Origin: JBMNPT01 sp050943735
GTDB taxonomy: Bacteria > Bacillota > Clostridia > Oscillospirales > RGIG577
Assembly (NCBI GenBank): GCA_050943735.1
Contig: JBMNPT010000005.1
Span: 1-64,000, forward strand
Length of the DNA stretch: 64,000 nucleotides
Direction of reading: 5' to 3'
Both the position numbers and the translations under genes were made by a program. Shown here piece by piece: positions 41,806-51,424 of this stretch. The number at the start of each line of letters is the position of its first letter. The stretch's first letter is position 1. The notes beneath the pieces are model-generated. The model was not told where the DNA came from. It worked only from the letters and a program-made list of their open reading frames with translations, and searched no databases.

Positions 41806-42309
41806 ATGAGTACCAATCTGAAAGTATGTGTGGTAATGGGGAGCGACAGTGATCTGCCGGTCATCAAAAAATGTCTGGCCATGCTGGACAAGTTTGAGGT
41901 GTCCTATGATGTACATGTGATCTCCGCTCACCGCACCCCCTATCAGGCCGAAGAGTTGGCCAAAAACGCCATTGCAAATGGTGTGGGCGTCATCATCGCC
42001 GCGGCGGGAAAGGCCGCTCATCTAGCTGGTGTGTTGGCCGCATACACCACATTGCCGGTGATTGGACTGCCCATTAAATCCTCTCTGATGGATGGTCTGG
42101 ACTCTCTGTTGTCCATGGTACAGATGCCCAAGGGAATTCCGGTGGCTTGTGTGGCTGTGGATGGTGCTGAAAACGCAGGCATTCTGGCTGCGCAAATGCT
42201 GGCTTTGAACGATGGGGAACTGATGGCACGTTTGATGCAGTACAAGGCCGATATGGCAGAAGAAGTGTGCCGTAAGGACAGACAGTTGAGGGAAGAATTG
42301 GGACTGTAA
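41806..42309 (+). CDS. purE: N5-carboxyaminoimidazole ribonucleotide mutase
   Basis: A 167-residue enzyme of purine synthesis that moves the carboxyl group in carboxyaminoimidazole ribonucleotide. The N-terminus has [12 protein letters not shown] and the catalytic ISAHRTP motif with its histidine, then [17 protein letters not shown] and [17 protein letters not shown]. Length and motifs suit class I PurE. ATG 41806 follows GATGAGGTG. It begins the purE-M-N-H-D operon. Confidence 0.95.
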   Translation: MSTNLKVCVVMGSDSDLPVIKKCLAMLDKFEVSYDVHVISAHRTPYQAEELAKNAIANGVGVIIAAAGKAAHLAGVLAAYTTLPVIGLPIKSSLMDGLDSLLSMVQMPKGIPVACVAVDGAENAGILAAQMLALNDGELMARLMQYKADMAEEVCRKDRQLREELGL

Positions 42310-42328
42310 AAGGAAAGAGAGGCGTGTG

Positions 42329-43366
42329 ATGAAGAGTTTTAGCGAGAGCTACAAATCCGCCGGCGTGGACGTGGTGGCCGGGTACAAGTCTGTGGAACTG
42401 ATGAAAGAACATGTGAAACGGACTCGCGTCAAAGGCATGATGAGTGCCATTGGCGGGTTTGGAGGACTATTTGAGCTGGATACCCAGGCCTATCCCCAGC
42501 CGGTACTGGTGAGCGGTACCGATGGAGTGGGCACCAAGCTGAAACTGGCTTTTTTGATGGACAAGCACGACACAGTGGGACAGGATTGTGTGGCCATGTG
42601 TGTCAATGACGTGATTTGCTGTGGAGCCAAGCCCCTCTTTTTCCTGGATTACATTGCCTGTGGGAAAAATTATCCCGAAAAAATCGCCAGCATTGTAAAG
42701 GGTGTGGCGGATGGTTGCGTACTCAGTGACTGTGGTCTGGTGGGCGGCGAGACCGCTGAAATGCCTGGATTTTACCCCATTGACGAATACGATTTGGCCG
42801 GCTTTACCGTGGGCGTAGTCAACAAGGATCAAATCATCGACGGTTCCGGAATGCAGGTGGGAGATGTGATCATCGGACTGGCTTCCAGCGGTGTGCACTC
42901 CAACGGTTTTTCTTTGGTGCGCAAGGTATTTGGCATCAACAAGGATGCCGTACACATGCCTATGGAAGAGTTAGGGATGACTCTGGGCGAATGCCTGTTG
43001 ACTCCCACCCGCATCTATGTGAAACCCATGCTGGAAGTGATTGCAAACACCTCTGTGAAAGCCATTAGCCATATCACCGGCGGTGGATTCTATGAAAACA
43101 TCCCCAGAATGCTCAAGGATGGCTGCAAGGCAGTGATCCGCAAGGAGGCCCTGCCCACGCTGCCCATCTTCCCGCTGATTCAAAAGGTGGGCAACATCCC
43201 CGAGCGGGATATGTTCAACACCTTCAACATGGGTGTGGGTATGATGTTTGTGGTATCCCCCGATGAGGCACAGAAGGCCATTGACATTTGCACCCGCATG
43301 GGTGAAAAAGCCTGTGTGATCGGCGAGATCGCTCAGGGTGACAAAGAAGTGGAGATCATAGGCTGA
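42329..43366 (+). CDS. purM: Phosphoribosylformylglycinamidine cyclo-ligase
   Basis: A 345-residue AIR synthetase that closes the imidazole ring using ATP. Motifs include [37 protein letters not shown] and [14 protein letters not shown]. Length matches the family. ATG 42329 has AAGAGAGG 6 bases upstream, and the stop overlaps purN by one base. Confidence 0.96.
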   Translation: MKSFSESYKSAGVDVVAGYKSVELMKEHVKRTRVKGMMSAIGGFGGLFELDTQAYPQPVLVSGTDGVGTKLKLAFLMDKHDTVGQDCVAMCVNDVICCGAKPLFFLDYIACGKNYPEKIASIVKGVADGCVLSDCGLVGGETAEMPGFYPIDEYDLAGFTVGVVNKDQIIDGSGMQVGDVIIGLASSGVHSNGFSLVRKVFGINKDAVHMPMEELGMTLGECLLTPTRIYVKPMLEVIANTSVKAISHITGGGFYENIPRMLKDGCKAVIRKEALPTLPIFPLIQKVGNIPERDMFNTFNMGVGMMFVVSPDEAQKAIDICTRMGEKACVIGEIAQGDKEVEIIG

Positions 43367-44004
43367 TGGAAAGAGCAAACAAACGCATTGCGGTGCTGGT
43401 TTCCGGCGGAGGCACCAATTTGCAGGCCATACTGGATGCCATGGATGCCGGAAAAATCACCGGCGGGGAAATTGTTCGGGTCATTGCCTCCAAGCCGGGC
43501 GTCTATGCATTGGAGAGGGCGGAGAAGCATCATATTCCCACTGCGGTGATTCAGCGCCGGGATTTTGCCGACGGAGCCGATTTTGACCAGGCCATGCTGC
43601 GCCAGCTGCGGGAGGACCGGATCGATTTGGTGGTACTGGCGGGGTATCTTTCCATCTTGGGAGAACAGCTGACCCGAGAGTACGCCAACCGCATTCTCAA
43701 CATTCATCCCGCGCTGATTCCGTCCTTTTGCGGACCGGGGGCCTACGGGCTGCACGTGCATGAGAAGGCTTTAGCCTATGGGGTGAAAGTCACTGGTGCG
43801 ACGGTCCATTTTGTGAATGAAGTGGTGGATGGAGGTGCAATTATCCTGCAAAAAGCAGTAAAAGTGGAGGATGATGACACCCCTGAGAGTTTGCAGAAAC
43901 GGGTGATGGAACAGGCGGAATGGGAACTGCTGCCCCGCGCGGTGGATCTCTTCTGCAATGACCGGCTGGTCATTACAGGCCGTCAAGTCCGCATCCTGGA
44001 ATAA
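43366..44004 (+). CDS. purN: Phosphoribosylglycinamide formyltransferase
   Basis: A 212-residue GAR transformylase using 10-formyl-THF. Present are VSGGGTNLQAILDA, the catalytic ILNIHPALIPSF (Asn, His) and GATVHFVNEVVDGGAII with the catalytic aspartate region. It overlaps purM at TGATG. A hairpin (GGCTGG/CCAGCC, about 44013-44043) follows before purH. Its need for folate links it to the folT uptake gene elsewhere in the window. Confidence 0.96.
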   Translation: MERANKRIAVLVSGGGTNLQAILDAMDAGKITGGEIVRVIASKPGVYALERAEKHHIPTAVIQRRDFADGADFDQAMLRQLREDRIDLVVLAGYLSILGEQLTREYANRILNIHPALIPSFCGPGAYGLHVHEKALAYGVKVTGATVHFVNEVVDGGAIILQKAVKVEDDDTPESLQKRVMEQAEWELLPRAVDLFCNDRLVITGRQVRILE

Positions 44005-44074
44005 ACACAAACAGGCTGGTGGTATGACACATCCCTCGCCAGCCCCGGATCATGGAAGATTGGAGTGACCATTT

Positions 44075-45622
44075 TTGAAAAAAAGAGCTTTGCTGAGTGT
44101 ATCGGACAAAACCGGCGTGGTGGAGTTCGCCAGAGGATTGGCGGAACTGGGCTATGAATTGGTCTCCACTGGCGGTACCGAAAAAACCATCCGCGACGCG
44201 GGAATCCCCGTGGTCAACATCACTGAAATCACCGGTTTCCCGGAATGTCTGGACGGTCGGGTGAAAACCCTGCATCCGGTGGTGCACGCTGGCATTCTGG
44301 CCATGCGGAGCAATCCGGAACACATGGCAACGCTGGAAAAAATGAACATCGTCCCCATTGATGTGGTGGCCATCAACCTCTATCCTTTCAAGCAGACCAT
44401 GCTGAAAGAAGGGGTGTCGCTGGAAGAGTGCATTGAAAACATCGACATTGGCGGTCCTACCATGATCCGTGCCGCTGCAAAAAACTGGCAGGATGTGGCG
44501 GTGATCGTAGACCCCGCTGATTACACCATGGTACTGGAATCTCTCAAGGCCAACGGCGAAGTGAGCCGGGAGGACAAATTCCGTCTGGCGTATAAGGTGT
44601 TTGAGCACACCAGCCAATATGACACGCTGATTGCCACCTATCTGCGCCGCCAGATTGACAAGGACTGGCTGCCCGATGTATTTACCATGACCTTTGAAAA
44701 GGCCCAGGATCTGCGGTATGGCGAAAATCCCCACCAGAAGGCGGTCTTCTATAAGGAGATTGGGAACCAGTTTACCGGGACCATCGCCGCTGCCCGGCAG
44801 CTGCACGGCAAAGAGCTCTCCTACAACAACATCAATGACACCAATGGCGCACTGGACCTGCTCAAGGAATTTGACGAGCCCTGCGCGGTGGCGGTGAAGC
44901 ATGCCAACCCCTGCGGTGTGGGGGTGGCCGACACCATCAGTGACGCCTATCACAAGGCGTACGAAGCGGACCCGGTGTCCATCTTTGGCGGGATTGTGGC
45001 GCTCAATCGGGAAGTGGATGCCGCAACTGCTGAGGAAATGTCTAAAATTTTCCTGGAGATCATCATTGCACCTTCCTTTAGTCCGGAGGCATTGGAGATT
45101 CTCACCAAAAAGAAAAATATTCGTTTGTTGGAACTGCCTGATATTTGCCGGAAAAACACCCCAGATATGCTGGATATGAAAAAGGTGGCCGGCGGTCTGC
45201 TGGTGCAGGAGATGAACGTGGAGCTGTATGATGACGCGGATTTGAAGGTGGTCACCAAGGCTCAGCCCACGCCTCAGCAACTGGCGGATATGAAATTCGG
45301 CATGAAGGTGGTCAAGCACACCAAGAGCAACGGCATTGTGCTGGTGGGAAACAACGCCACCATCGGCATTGGCCCTGGGCAGACCAACCGGATCACCGCG
45401 CTGGAACTGGCCATCAAGTACGGCGGGGACAAGGTGAAGGGAAGCGTGATGGCATCGGATGCCTTCTTCCCCTTTGATGACTGTGTGAAAGCGGCTCATG
45501 AGGCTGGTATCACTGCGATTATCCAGCCCGGTGGCTCCATCAGGGATGAGGATTCCATCAAGGCCTGCGATGAGTACGGCATTGCCATGGTATTTACTGG
45601 GAAACGTCATTTCAAGCACTGA
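44075..45622 (+). CDS. purH: Bifunctional AICAR transformylase/IMP cyclohydrolase
   Basis: A 515-residue bifunctional enzyme for the last two steps to IMP. The N-terminal cyclohydrolase starts [20 protein letters not shown] and includes [12 protein letters not shown]; the transformylase contains [26 protein letters not shown] and [13 protein letters not shown]. The start codon is TTG 44075, preceded by GGAGTG. Length fits the family. It follows purN by 70 bp and is coupled to purD. Confidence 0.96.
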   Translation: MKKRALLSVSDKTGVVEFARGLAELGYELVSTGGTEKTIRDAGIPVVNITEITGFPECLDGRVKTLHPVVHAGILAMRSNPEHMATLEKMNIVPIDVVAINLYPFKQTMLKEGVSLEECIENIDIGGPTMIRAAAKNWQDVAVIVDPADYTMVLESLKANGEVSREDKFRLAYKVFEHTSQYDTLIATYLRRQIDKDWLPDVFTMTFEKAQDLRYGENPHQKAVFYKEIGNQFTGTIAAARQLHGKELSYNNINDTNGALDLLKEFDEPCAVAVKHANPCGVGVADTISDAYHKAYEADPVSIFGGIVALNREVDAATAEEMSKIFLEIIIAPSFSPEALEILTKKKNIRLLELPDICRKNTPDMLDMKKVAGGLLVQEMNVELYDDADLKVVTKAQPTPQQLADMKFGMKVVKHTKSNGIVLVGNNATIGIGPGQTNRITALELAIKYGGDKVKGSVMASDAFFPFDDCVKAAHEAGITAIIQPGGSIRDEDSIKACDEYGIAMVFTGKRHFKH

Positions 45623-45636
45623 TGGAGGAGCAAACG

Positions 45637-46902
45637 ATGAAGGTATTGATTGTAGGCGGTGGCGGCCGGGAACACGCCATCGCGGTCAAACTGAAAGAAA
45701 GTCCTCTGGTGACCCAGCTGTATTGCGCACCAGGCAACGGCGGTACTGCTGCCATTGCCACCAATGTGGATATCAAAGCCACTGACGTGGAGGGCGTGGT
45801 ACGTTTCAGCCGGGAACAGGGGATGGATTTTGTAGTGGTGGCCCCGGATGATCCGCTGATGCTGGGTATGGTGGATGCTCTCAATGAGGTGGGGATCCCC
45901 ACTTTTGGGCCTCGGAAAAACGCCGCTATCATTGAAGGCAGCAAAGCGTTTTCCAAGGAGCTCATGAAAAAATACCACATTCCCACTGCGGAATACGAGG
46001 TGTTTACCGACAGTGCCAGTGCCATTGCCTATGTGAAGGCACAGGGGAAATTCCCCACTGTCATCAAGGCCGATGGACTGGCTTTGGGTAAGGGGGTCAT
46101 TATTGCTCAGAACTTGGAGGAGGCCGAAACGGCCATCCATGATATGATGGATGAGGGGCGTTTTGGTCAGGCCGGCAGCCGGGTGGTCATTGAGGAGTTC
46201 CTCACTGGTCCGGAAATTTCGGTGCTGGCCTTCTGTGATGGAAAGACTGTACGGCCCATGGTATCTGCCCAGGACCACAAACGGGCCTTTGATGAAGACA
46301 AAGGCCCCAACACCGGCGGCATGGGAACTTTCAGCCCCAGCAAGGTCTACACGCCGGAGGTGGCACAGGAATGTATGGAAAACATCTTCCTGCCCACAGT
46401 GCGGGCTATGCAGGCTGAGGGCCGTCCCTTTAGCGGATGCCTGTACTTTGGATTGATGAAAACCCCCCAAGGAGTTAAGGTTATTGAATACAATTCTCGT
46501 TTTGGCGATCCCGAAACCCAGGTGGTACTGCCCCGGCTCAAGAGTGATCTGATGGAGATTTTCCTGGCCATCTGGCGGGGAGAACTGGATCAGATGGAAA
46601 TTGAGTGGGAAGACAACGCTGCGGTCTGTGTGGTGATGGCTTCGGGTGGATATCCCGGAAAATATACCACCGGCTATCCCATTACCGGTCTGGAAGAGGC
46701 CGAGAAGCTGAGTGGCTGTCGGGTTTATCACGCAGGAACCCGTCTGGAGGGAGGACAGATGCTCACCAATGGCGGCCGGGTGCTGGGGGTGACCCGCATC
46801 GGCAGTAATCTGGAAGAGGCGATCCGTCTGGCTTATGAAGCGGTGGACAAAATTGATTTTCAGGACAAGCATTTCCGCCGGGACATTGGGGTAAAGAAAT
46901 AA
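45637..46902 (+). CDS. purD: Phosphoribosylamine-glycine ligase
   Basis: A 421-residue ATP-grasp enzyme making GAR from phosphoribosylamine and glycine. It starts MKVLIVGGGGREHAIAVKL and includes GLALGKGVIIAQN, EEFLTGPEISVLAFCDG, DHKRAFDEDKGPNTGGMGTF and EYNSRFGDPETQ. ATG 45637 follows GGAGGAG by 6 bases; an earlier ATG at 45622 overlaps the purH stop. It ends the pur operon just before a strong terminator. Confidence 0.96.
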   Translation: MKVLIVGGGGREHAIAVKLKESPLVTQLYCAPGNGGTAAIATNVDIKATDVEGVVRFSREQGMDFVVVAPDDPLMLGMVDALNEVGIPTFGPRKNAAIIEGSKAFSKELMKKYHIPTAEYEVFTDSASAIAYVKAQGKFPTVIKADGLALGKGVIIAQNLEEAETAIHDMMDEGRFGQAGSRVVIEEFLTGPEISVLAFCDGKTVRPMVSAQDHKRAFDEDKGPNTGGMGTFSPSKVYTPEVAQECMENIFLPTVRAMQAEGRPFSGCLYFGLMKTPQGVKVIEYNSRFGDPETQVVLPRLKSDLMEIFLAIWRGELDQMEIEWEDNAAVCVVMASGGYPGKYTTGYPITGLEEAEKLSGCRVYHAGTRLEGGQMLTNGGRVLGVTRIGSNLEEAIRLAYEAVDKIDFQDKHFRRDIGVKK

Positions 46903-46919
46903 CAATCACAAAAATACAA

Positions 46920-46959
46920 AAAGCCCACAGTGGTACGTAATGTACTCACTGTGGGCTTT
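46920..46959. terminator. pur operon terminator
   Basis: AAAGCCCACAGTG (46920-46932) pairs with CACTGTGGGCTTT (46947-46959), followed by a T run. It also serves the convergent membrane-protein gene and is the left host boundary of the phage-like island. Confidence 0.88.
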
Positions 46960-46970
46960 CTTTTTTTGTT

Positions 46971-47627
46971 TTATCGCCGGGCGCGCCGGGAAACACGTTG
47001 TACTCTGGAAGGAGCGGTGGTACGCCGCCCAGAAGGGGCGAGAGGAGCATCGCTATAGGTAAGACGGGATGCTTGCCACAGCAAAATTGCATAGGCCAGC
47101 GTGAGCAGCACTGACAAAAAAGCCATCACAATGACCAGCAAAGTGGAGTAAATGTTTTGAATCTGCAAAGCGATGAGCGCAACCAGAATGATTAGTAAAT
47201 TGCCAAACAACAAAGCACTACGCAGGCGAATGACCCGGTCCCGAAATGCGTACTGACGCAGGTCAATGGACAGACGAACCAACCCGCTGCAAATAGAAAA
47301 GTCGGCGGCCAAAATGAGAAGGGTATTACAGACTTCCAATGGGTAAACCAACTGGTCAAAATATGGCAGGCTACTCAGTAAAGGATCAAAAGGGGCCAAC
47401 AACAAATACGACGTGATGGCCATGGCTCCTGCAAGAAAAAATCCTGCTCGCAAAAAATTGCGATTGGTACGGTACAGAGAAAGTACCCCCCACAACATCA
47501 GGGAAAGACAAAGCAAATCCACCAGAAAGGTAAGTGGTCCTGTGCCTGTGGGAAGAATTCCCAGTAGGACTCCCCAGAATATTTTTTTGAGATGGAGCTG
47601 CCGTTCAGCAGCGGTCATTGGTTCCAT
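46971..47627 (-). CDS. Six-helix membrane protein, unknown function
   Basis: A 218-residue membrane protein with about six hydrophobic helices (GVLLGILPTGTGPLTFLVDL, LCLSLMLWGVLSLY, AGFFLAGAMAITSYLLL, LLFGNLLIILVALIAL, TLLVIVMAFLSVLLTLAYAI) and a basic tail ending RVQRVSRRARR. ATG 47627 (MEPMTAAERQ) is the likely start; the ribosome site is weak. It is convergent with purD and its promoter region faces the SOS promoter of the phage-like operon. I do not recognise the family. Confidence 0.7.
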   Translation of the reverse strand: MEPMTAAERQLHLKKIFWGVLLGILPTGTGPLTFLVDLLCLSLMLWGVLSLYRTNRNFLRAGFFLAGAMAITSYLLLAPFDPLLSSLPYFDQLVYPLEVCNTLLILAADFSICSGLVRLSIDLRQYAFRDRVIRLRSALLFGNLLIILVALIALQIQNIYSTLLVIVMAFLSVLLTLAYAILLWQASRLTYSDAPLAPSGRRTTAPSRVQRVSRRARR

Positions 47628-47716
47628 AAGGTTTTTCCATTTCTGATTTGATAGATTCCATTGAGCTATATTATAGGGCAAATTTACTAATTTGTAAATA
47701 CAAAAACAACAAAATT

Positions 47717-47784
47717 CGAAAATTTGTTCGACTTTATTGACATAAGATGGGAAATATTGTAAAGTAAAATAGAACAAATGTTCT
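47717..47784 (+). promoter_or_regulatory. SOS-type promoter with two LexA-like boxes
   Basis: TTGACA (47737-47742), 17-bp spacer, TAAAGT (47760-47765). CGAAAATTTGTTCG (47717-47730) lies just upstream and AGAACAAATGTTCT (47771-47784) just downstream; the latter is a perfect GAAC-N4-GTTC palindrome and the former matches the Gram-positive LexA box CGAAC-N4-GTTCG with one mismatch. LexA bound to both would block the promoter of the phage-like operon until DNA damage. Confidence 0.75.
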
Positions 47785-47801
47785 AAAGGAGGTGCTTCAT
47801 T

Positions 47802-48185
47802 ATGAATGCGGCACAGAAAATCGCGTATTTGAGTCAGTACAAACAAATAGATTTGGAAATTGATCGCATGATTCATGAAGTGGATGTGTGGAAAAAACGG
47901 TTGGAGCCTTTTTCTACAGAGGAGGAAAAAGTGAGGGTGATCCATTTACTGCGGCACATCAATCGGGAGATTGACCGATTGGTGGATCTGCGTGAAGCCA
48001 TGGAACGCTCCATCCGTACTGTGGATGACAAAACTCTGCAGACCTTGTTGCGCTGCCGTTACATAGACGGGCTTACCTGGGAAGCGTTGGCGGAACAGAT
48101 GGTCTATTCCTATCAGCATGTGTTTCGTCTGCACAAAAAAGCCATTGATCTTCTGGAACTGGACCAAGATGTGATACAATGCTAG
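47802..48185 (+). CDS. Phage-type sigma-region-4-like transcriptional regulator
   Basis: A 127-residue protein resembling DUF1492/ArpU-type phage regulators. An N-terminal coiled coil (residues 5-85) leads into a sigma-70 region-4-like helix-turn-helix: DDKTLQTLLRCRYIDGLTWE and ALAEQMVYSYQHVFRLHKKA. In phages such proteins switch on the late structural genes. ATG 47802 has AAAGGAGG 8 bases upstream and lies directly behind the LexA-flanked promoter, so it is the first SOS-induced product of the island and probably activates the packaging genes. Confidence 0.8.
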   Translation: MNAAQKIAYLSQYKQIDLEIDRMIHEVDVWKKRLEPFSTEEEKVRVIHLLRHINREIDRLVDLREAMERSIRTVDDKTLQTLLRCRYIDGLTWEALAEQMVYSYQHVFRLHKKAIDLLELDQDVIQC

Positions 48186-48187
48186 TC

Positions 48188-48249
48188 CCTCTCTGTGCTA
48201 CGGTATGTTTGCGGTCGGGAAACCGGCTGGCAATTCAATCACAGAGAGG
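48188..48249 (+). promoter_or_regulatory. Structured leader before the packaging genes
   Basis: CCTCTCTGTG (48188-48197) is perfectly complementary to CACAGAGAGG (48240-48249) over 10 bp, and the enclosed part contains a small CGGT/ACCG hairpin. The 3' arm includes part of the ribosome site (GAGAGGAG) of the small terminase gene, so folding would block its translation. Confidence 0.55.
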
Positions 48250-48258
48250 AGAAGAGGA

Positions 48259-48426
48259 ATGAAAAAACTGGCAGATCAAAAGGAAATCCAGGCCTTTTGG
48301 ACCTCTGTGATGCGCAGTGAGGAGGCAACCATCGCCGAACGCTTCAAAGCCTCTGAACTGCTGGCAAAAAACAGGGAAGAGGAGGCTGTGGATCTGAAAC
48401 TCAAATGGTTCAAGGAAGACGAGTGA
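48259..48426 (+). CDS. Truncated small terminase subunit
   Basis: A 55-residue protein, MKKLADQKEIQAFWTSVMRS and then ERFKASELLAKNREEE, matching the core DNA-binding segment of PBSX-family small terminase subunits, which normally exceed 100-200 residues. The usual N-terminal HTH and C-terminal parts are missing, yet the reading frame is intact and has GAGGAGAAGAGG upstream, so it may be a real minimal subunit. Its stop overlaps the large-terminase start (GTGA). In PBSX-like systems reduced terminase specificity goes with packaging random host DNA. Confidence 0.65.
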   Translation: MKKLADQKEIQAFWTSVMRSEEATIAERFKASELLAKNREEEAVDLKLKWFKEDE

Positions 48427-49652
48427 CAAAAGCACGTACTCTGCGGCGCGAGGTTTGCAATTCTTGGGTGTACAGTCAGGTGGATGACTACTCCCATCGG
48501 ATTGAGGTGTACTGCGGAGGTGCGGGAAGTGGTAAGTCCTACGGCGCCATGCAGAAAATGCTTCTCAAAGCGCTCAACTACCGGCGGCGTGTGCTGGTGG
48601 TGCGCAAGGTGGCGGACACTCTGCGGGCCAGCGTATTTGAACTGCTTCTCCAATTGCTGCGGGACAGCGGTCTGTACGAAGTGGCCCGCATCCGGCGCAG
48701 CGAAATGCGTGTGACTCTGCCCGGCGGCAGTGAGTTCCTGTTCCGGGGGATTGACGACCCCGAAAAGGTGAAGTCCATCACTGGACTCACCGACATTGTC
48801 ATTGAGGAAGCTACGGAACTGTCCCGGGAGGATTTCATTCAGCTCAATTTACGTCTGCGCTGCCTGGAGCCCTTTCCTCAGATTTATGTGCTGTTCAATC
48901 CCATCAGCAAAGCCAACTGGGTGTACGATCGATTTATTCTCCATCCACCCGAAAATTGCAGGCTGGTCCGCACTACCTGGAAGGACAACCGGTTCCTACC
49001 CGAAGAATATGGCAGGGAGCTGGAGACCATGGCCGAAACAGATCCCGTCAAGTACCGCATTTACGCGCTGGGAGAATTCGCCACGCTGGACCGGCTGGTA
49101 TTTCCCCAGGTGGAGGTTCGGGCCATCTCCCCCCAGGAGGTGGAAGGGCTGCCTTTCTTCGGGGGACTGGATTTCGGCTACGTAAACGATCCTACCGCTT
49201 TGGTATGGGGACGGTATGATCGAACCAATCGTCGGATCTTCATTTTGGGGGAGTACTTTGGCAAGGGTATGCTCAATCGGCAGATCGCCGAAAAAATTCA
49301 ACAGATGGGACTTTCCAAGGAAATCTGGACTGCCGACAGCAGTGAAATTAAGAGCATCGATGAGCTGCGTTCCCTGGGACTCTCCCGGGTGCGGGCCGCC
49401 CGGAAAGGTCCCGGCAGCGTTCGCTTTGGCCTGAGCTGGTTGGCAGGCAGAAGCCTGATCTTACAGGAGAACTGCCCCCGCTTGCTGGAGGAGTTCGAAA
49501 ATTACACCTGGAAAAAAGATCCCCGTTCCGGGGAGTATTGCAATGAACCCATTGACAGCTGGAACCATGGCATCGATGCCCTGCGCTACGGATTGGAGCA
49601 TCAGATGCGAGGCGGTGGCATGGAAGTGCTGAAATGGAACAAGGAGGTTTGA
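48423..49652 (+). CDS. Large terminase subunit, PBSX family
   Basis: A 409-residue packaging motor ATPase/nuclease. Walker A is GGAGSGKS at residues 32-39, Walker B DIVIEEATE, and the RNase-H-like nuclease starts GGLDFGYVNDPTALVWG, with a later Asp in WTADSSEIKSID and DALRYG near the end. Length equals XtmB-type enzymes. I chose GTG 48423, which overlaps the small-subunit stop; an ATG at 48405 lies inside that gene. All key catalytic acids appear intact, so the motor could be active. Confidence 0.92.
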   Translation: MTKARTLRREVCNSWVYSQVDDYSHRIEVYCGGAGSGKSYGAMQKMLLKALNYRRRVLVVRKVADTLRASVFELLLQLLRDSGLYEVARIRRSEMRVTLPGGSEFLFRGIDDPEKVKSITGLTDIVIEEATELSREDFIQLNLRLRCLEPFPQIYVLFNPISKANWVYDRFILHPPENCRLVRTTWKDNRFLPEEYGRELETMAETDPVKYRIYALGEFATLDRLVFPQVEVRAISPQEVEGLPFFGGLDFGYVNDPTALVWGRYDRTNRRIFILGEYFGKGMLNRQIAEKIQQMGLSKEIWTADSSEIKSIDELRSLGLSRVRAARKGPGSVRFGLSWLAGRSLILQENCPRLLEEFENYTWKKDPRSGEYCNEPIDSWNHGIDALRYGLEHQMRGGGMEVLKWNKEV

Positions 49653-49653
49653 T

Positions 49654-50925
49654 ATGGCATTCACCAATGAGGAAATGGCCAGGACACTGGCCCGGGCGGT
49701 GGCCGAACAAACTGATTTCGCCCAGCGCTGTCAGGTGGCCAGACGCTATTATCAGAATCGCAACGACATTCTCCACACCGGAGCGGTTCCCCGCTGGCAG
49801 ACCCAGCCCAATCCCCTGCGCAACAGCGATGTGCGCATCAGCCACAACTGGCACAGCATTCTGGTCAATCAGAAAACATCCTATCTGTTCAGCTACGCGC
49901 CCACTCTGGATGTGGGAGATCGCAGGCTCAACGCTCGTCTGACCCAGATGCTGGGGGATGGATATGGAAAAATGATGAAGGATCTCTGTGTGGAGGCCAG
50001 CAACTGTGGGGTGGCATGGCTCTTCCTGTGGCTGGATGATGAACGGCAGCTGCAAATGCAGGTGATGGACAGCGAACAGATTGTCCCCATTTATTCGGAT
50101 GATTTACAGAAAACCCTCAAGGCTGTCCTTCGTATTTACACCCAGCGGGATGAGGCCGATCAGCCGGTGACTCGATGCGAGCTGTGGGATGAGGAAACTA
50201 TGCAGACCGGTCGTTGGAACGGCGGCCAATGGGTGCCTGACAATCAGCAGATCTACTATCATGGTATCGGTCAGATTCCCTTTATTCCCTTCTGGAACAA
50301 TGGAGAGGGAACTGGCGACCTGGAGATGTACCAAGGTCTGATTGATCAATACGATCGGGTGGTGAGCGGATTTGCCAACGATCTGGCAGACATTCAGGAG
50401 GTGATCTTCGTCATCCGCAATTACGGAGGCGAGGATTTGGGGACCTTCCTGGGTGAGCTCAAACGGTACAAGGCCATCAAGGTGGACAGCGACGGCGGTA
50501 ACAGCGGTGTGGACACCATGCAGATTCAGATTCCGGTGGAGGCTCGTATGGAGTTCCTGGAACTGCTCAAAAAGCAGATCTTTATCTCCGGTCATGGGGT
50601 ATTCCCCGCTCAGGACAATCTGCCCAACACCAGCGGGGTGGCTTTGCAGTACATGTACAGTCTGCTGGAGATCAAAGCGGGCTTGCTGGAAGTGGAGTTC
50701 CGTCAGAGTCTGGCCCAACTGGCCCGTCTGCTGCTGCGGCACATGGGCTGCCGCAAAGAACTGACCATCCGTCAGACCTGGATCCGCAATGCCATCCGCA
50801 ATGAGACGGAACTGGCGCAGATCTGTGCGGACAGCAGTCAGCTGCTCAGCCGTGAAACCATTCTGCGGCATCATCCCTGGGTGGAAGATCCACAGGAAGA
50901 GATGGAGTCGGACGGTCAGGAATGA
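49654..50925 (+). CDS. Portal protein (SPP1 gp6-like)
   Basis: A 423-residue portal protein forming the ring through which DNA enters the capsid. Typical features are an N-terminal RRYYQNRNDIL, NWHSILVNQKTSYLFSYAPT, the PFIPFWNN segment and the C-terminal TSGVALQYMYSLLEIKAGLL clip/crown region. The Asp/Glu-rich end DPQEEMESDGQE is common in the family. ATG 49654 has AAGGAGG upstream, one base after the terminase stop. Confidence 0.9.
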   Translation: MAFTNEEMARTLARAVAEQTDFAQRCQVARRYYQNRNDILHTGAVPRWQTQPNPLRNSDVRISHNWHSILVNQKTSYLFSYAPTLDVGDRRLNARLTQMLGDGYGKMMKDLCVEASNCGVAWLFLWLDDERQLQMQVMDSEQIVPIYSDDLQKTLKAVLRIYTQRDEADQPVTRCELWDEETMQTGRWNGGQWVPDNQQIYYHGIGQIPFIPFWNNGEGTGDLEMYQGLIDQYDRVVSGFANDLADIQEVIFVIRNYGGEDLGTFLGELKRYKAIKVDSDGGNSGVDTMQIQIPVEARMEFLELLKKQIFISGHGVFPAQDNLPNTSGVALQYMYSLLEIKAGLLEVEFRQSLAQLARLLLRHMGCRKELTIRQTWIRNAIRNETELAQICADSSQLLSRETILRHHPWVEDPQEEMESDGQE

Positions 50926-50979
50926 ACATGTGGTGAGGGGAGGATCCCGGGTGTGTGGTGGGAAACAAGGAGGAATACC

Positions 50980-51423
50980 ATGGAACAGAATAACTTGTCT
51001 GCTGCCGCTGTACTGGCCCAGATTGTACAGCTGATGCAGCAATATGCGGGGATGCAGTCGGCACCAGCCGCTGGTATGCCCCAGAGCACTGGCGGAGATG
51101 ATCCGCTGACCCGTCTGCAAGAGGAAAACAGACAGCTGCAATCCCGTCTGCAGCTCAGCCAGCAGGATATGCTGCTGGAACGGGCTCTGCTGAAAGCAGG
51201 CTGCCGCAATACCACTGCGGCCAAAGCTTTGGTACAGCCTCAGTGGCTGGAAGGAGAGCAGGCTTTGCAGCCTGAGGAGATTGTACAGGCTTTGATGGAA
51301 GAGGCCCCCTATTTGTTTGAAGAGCCTCAGCCTCTGGGCTATCGTCCTGTGGCCGGTCAGGGTCAGGACTCGGAAGAGGCTCTGCGGGAAATGATTCGCA
51401 AAGGTTTGAGAGGAGAGATGTGA
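50980..51423 (+). CDS. Probable capsid scaffold protein
   Basis: A 147-residue, mostly helical protein between portal and capsid genes, as expected for a GP20-like scaffold. The central part (about 50-80) is a coiled coil (LTRLQEENRQLQSRLQLSQQ) followed by LERALLKAGCRNTTAAKALV, reminiscent of scaffold proteins, and the C-terminus ends in basic residues (IRKGLRGEM) that could bind the coat. No capsid protease gene is present, so it must be removed without cleavage or by a host protease. ATG 50980 has AAGGAGG 6 bases upstream. Confidence 0.7.
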   Translation: MEQNNLSAAAVLAQIVQLMQQYAGMQSAPAAGMPQSTGGDDPLTRLQEENRQLQSRLQLSQQDMLLERALLKAGCRNTTAAKALVQPQWLEGEQALQPEEIVQALMEEAPYLFEEPQPLGYRPVAGQGQDSEEALREMIRKGLRGEM

Positions 51424-51424
51424 G

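Noticed and set aside
43973..45619. 548-codon open frame on the minus strand
   Set aside because: Antisense to purH with no recognisable motif.
46920..47660. Membrane protein 46971-47627 as a holin of the phage-like element
   Set aside because: It has about six helices and 218 residues, lies on the opposite strand outside the SOS promoter, and shows no holin features.
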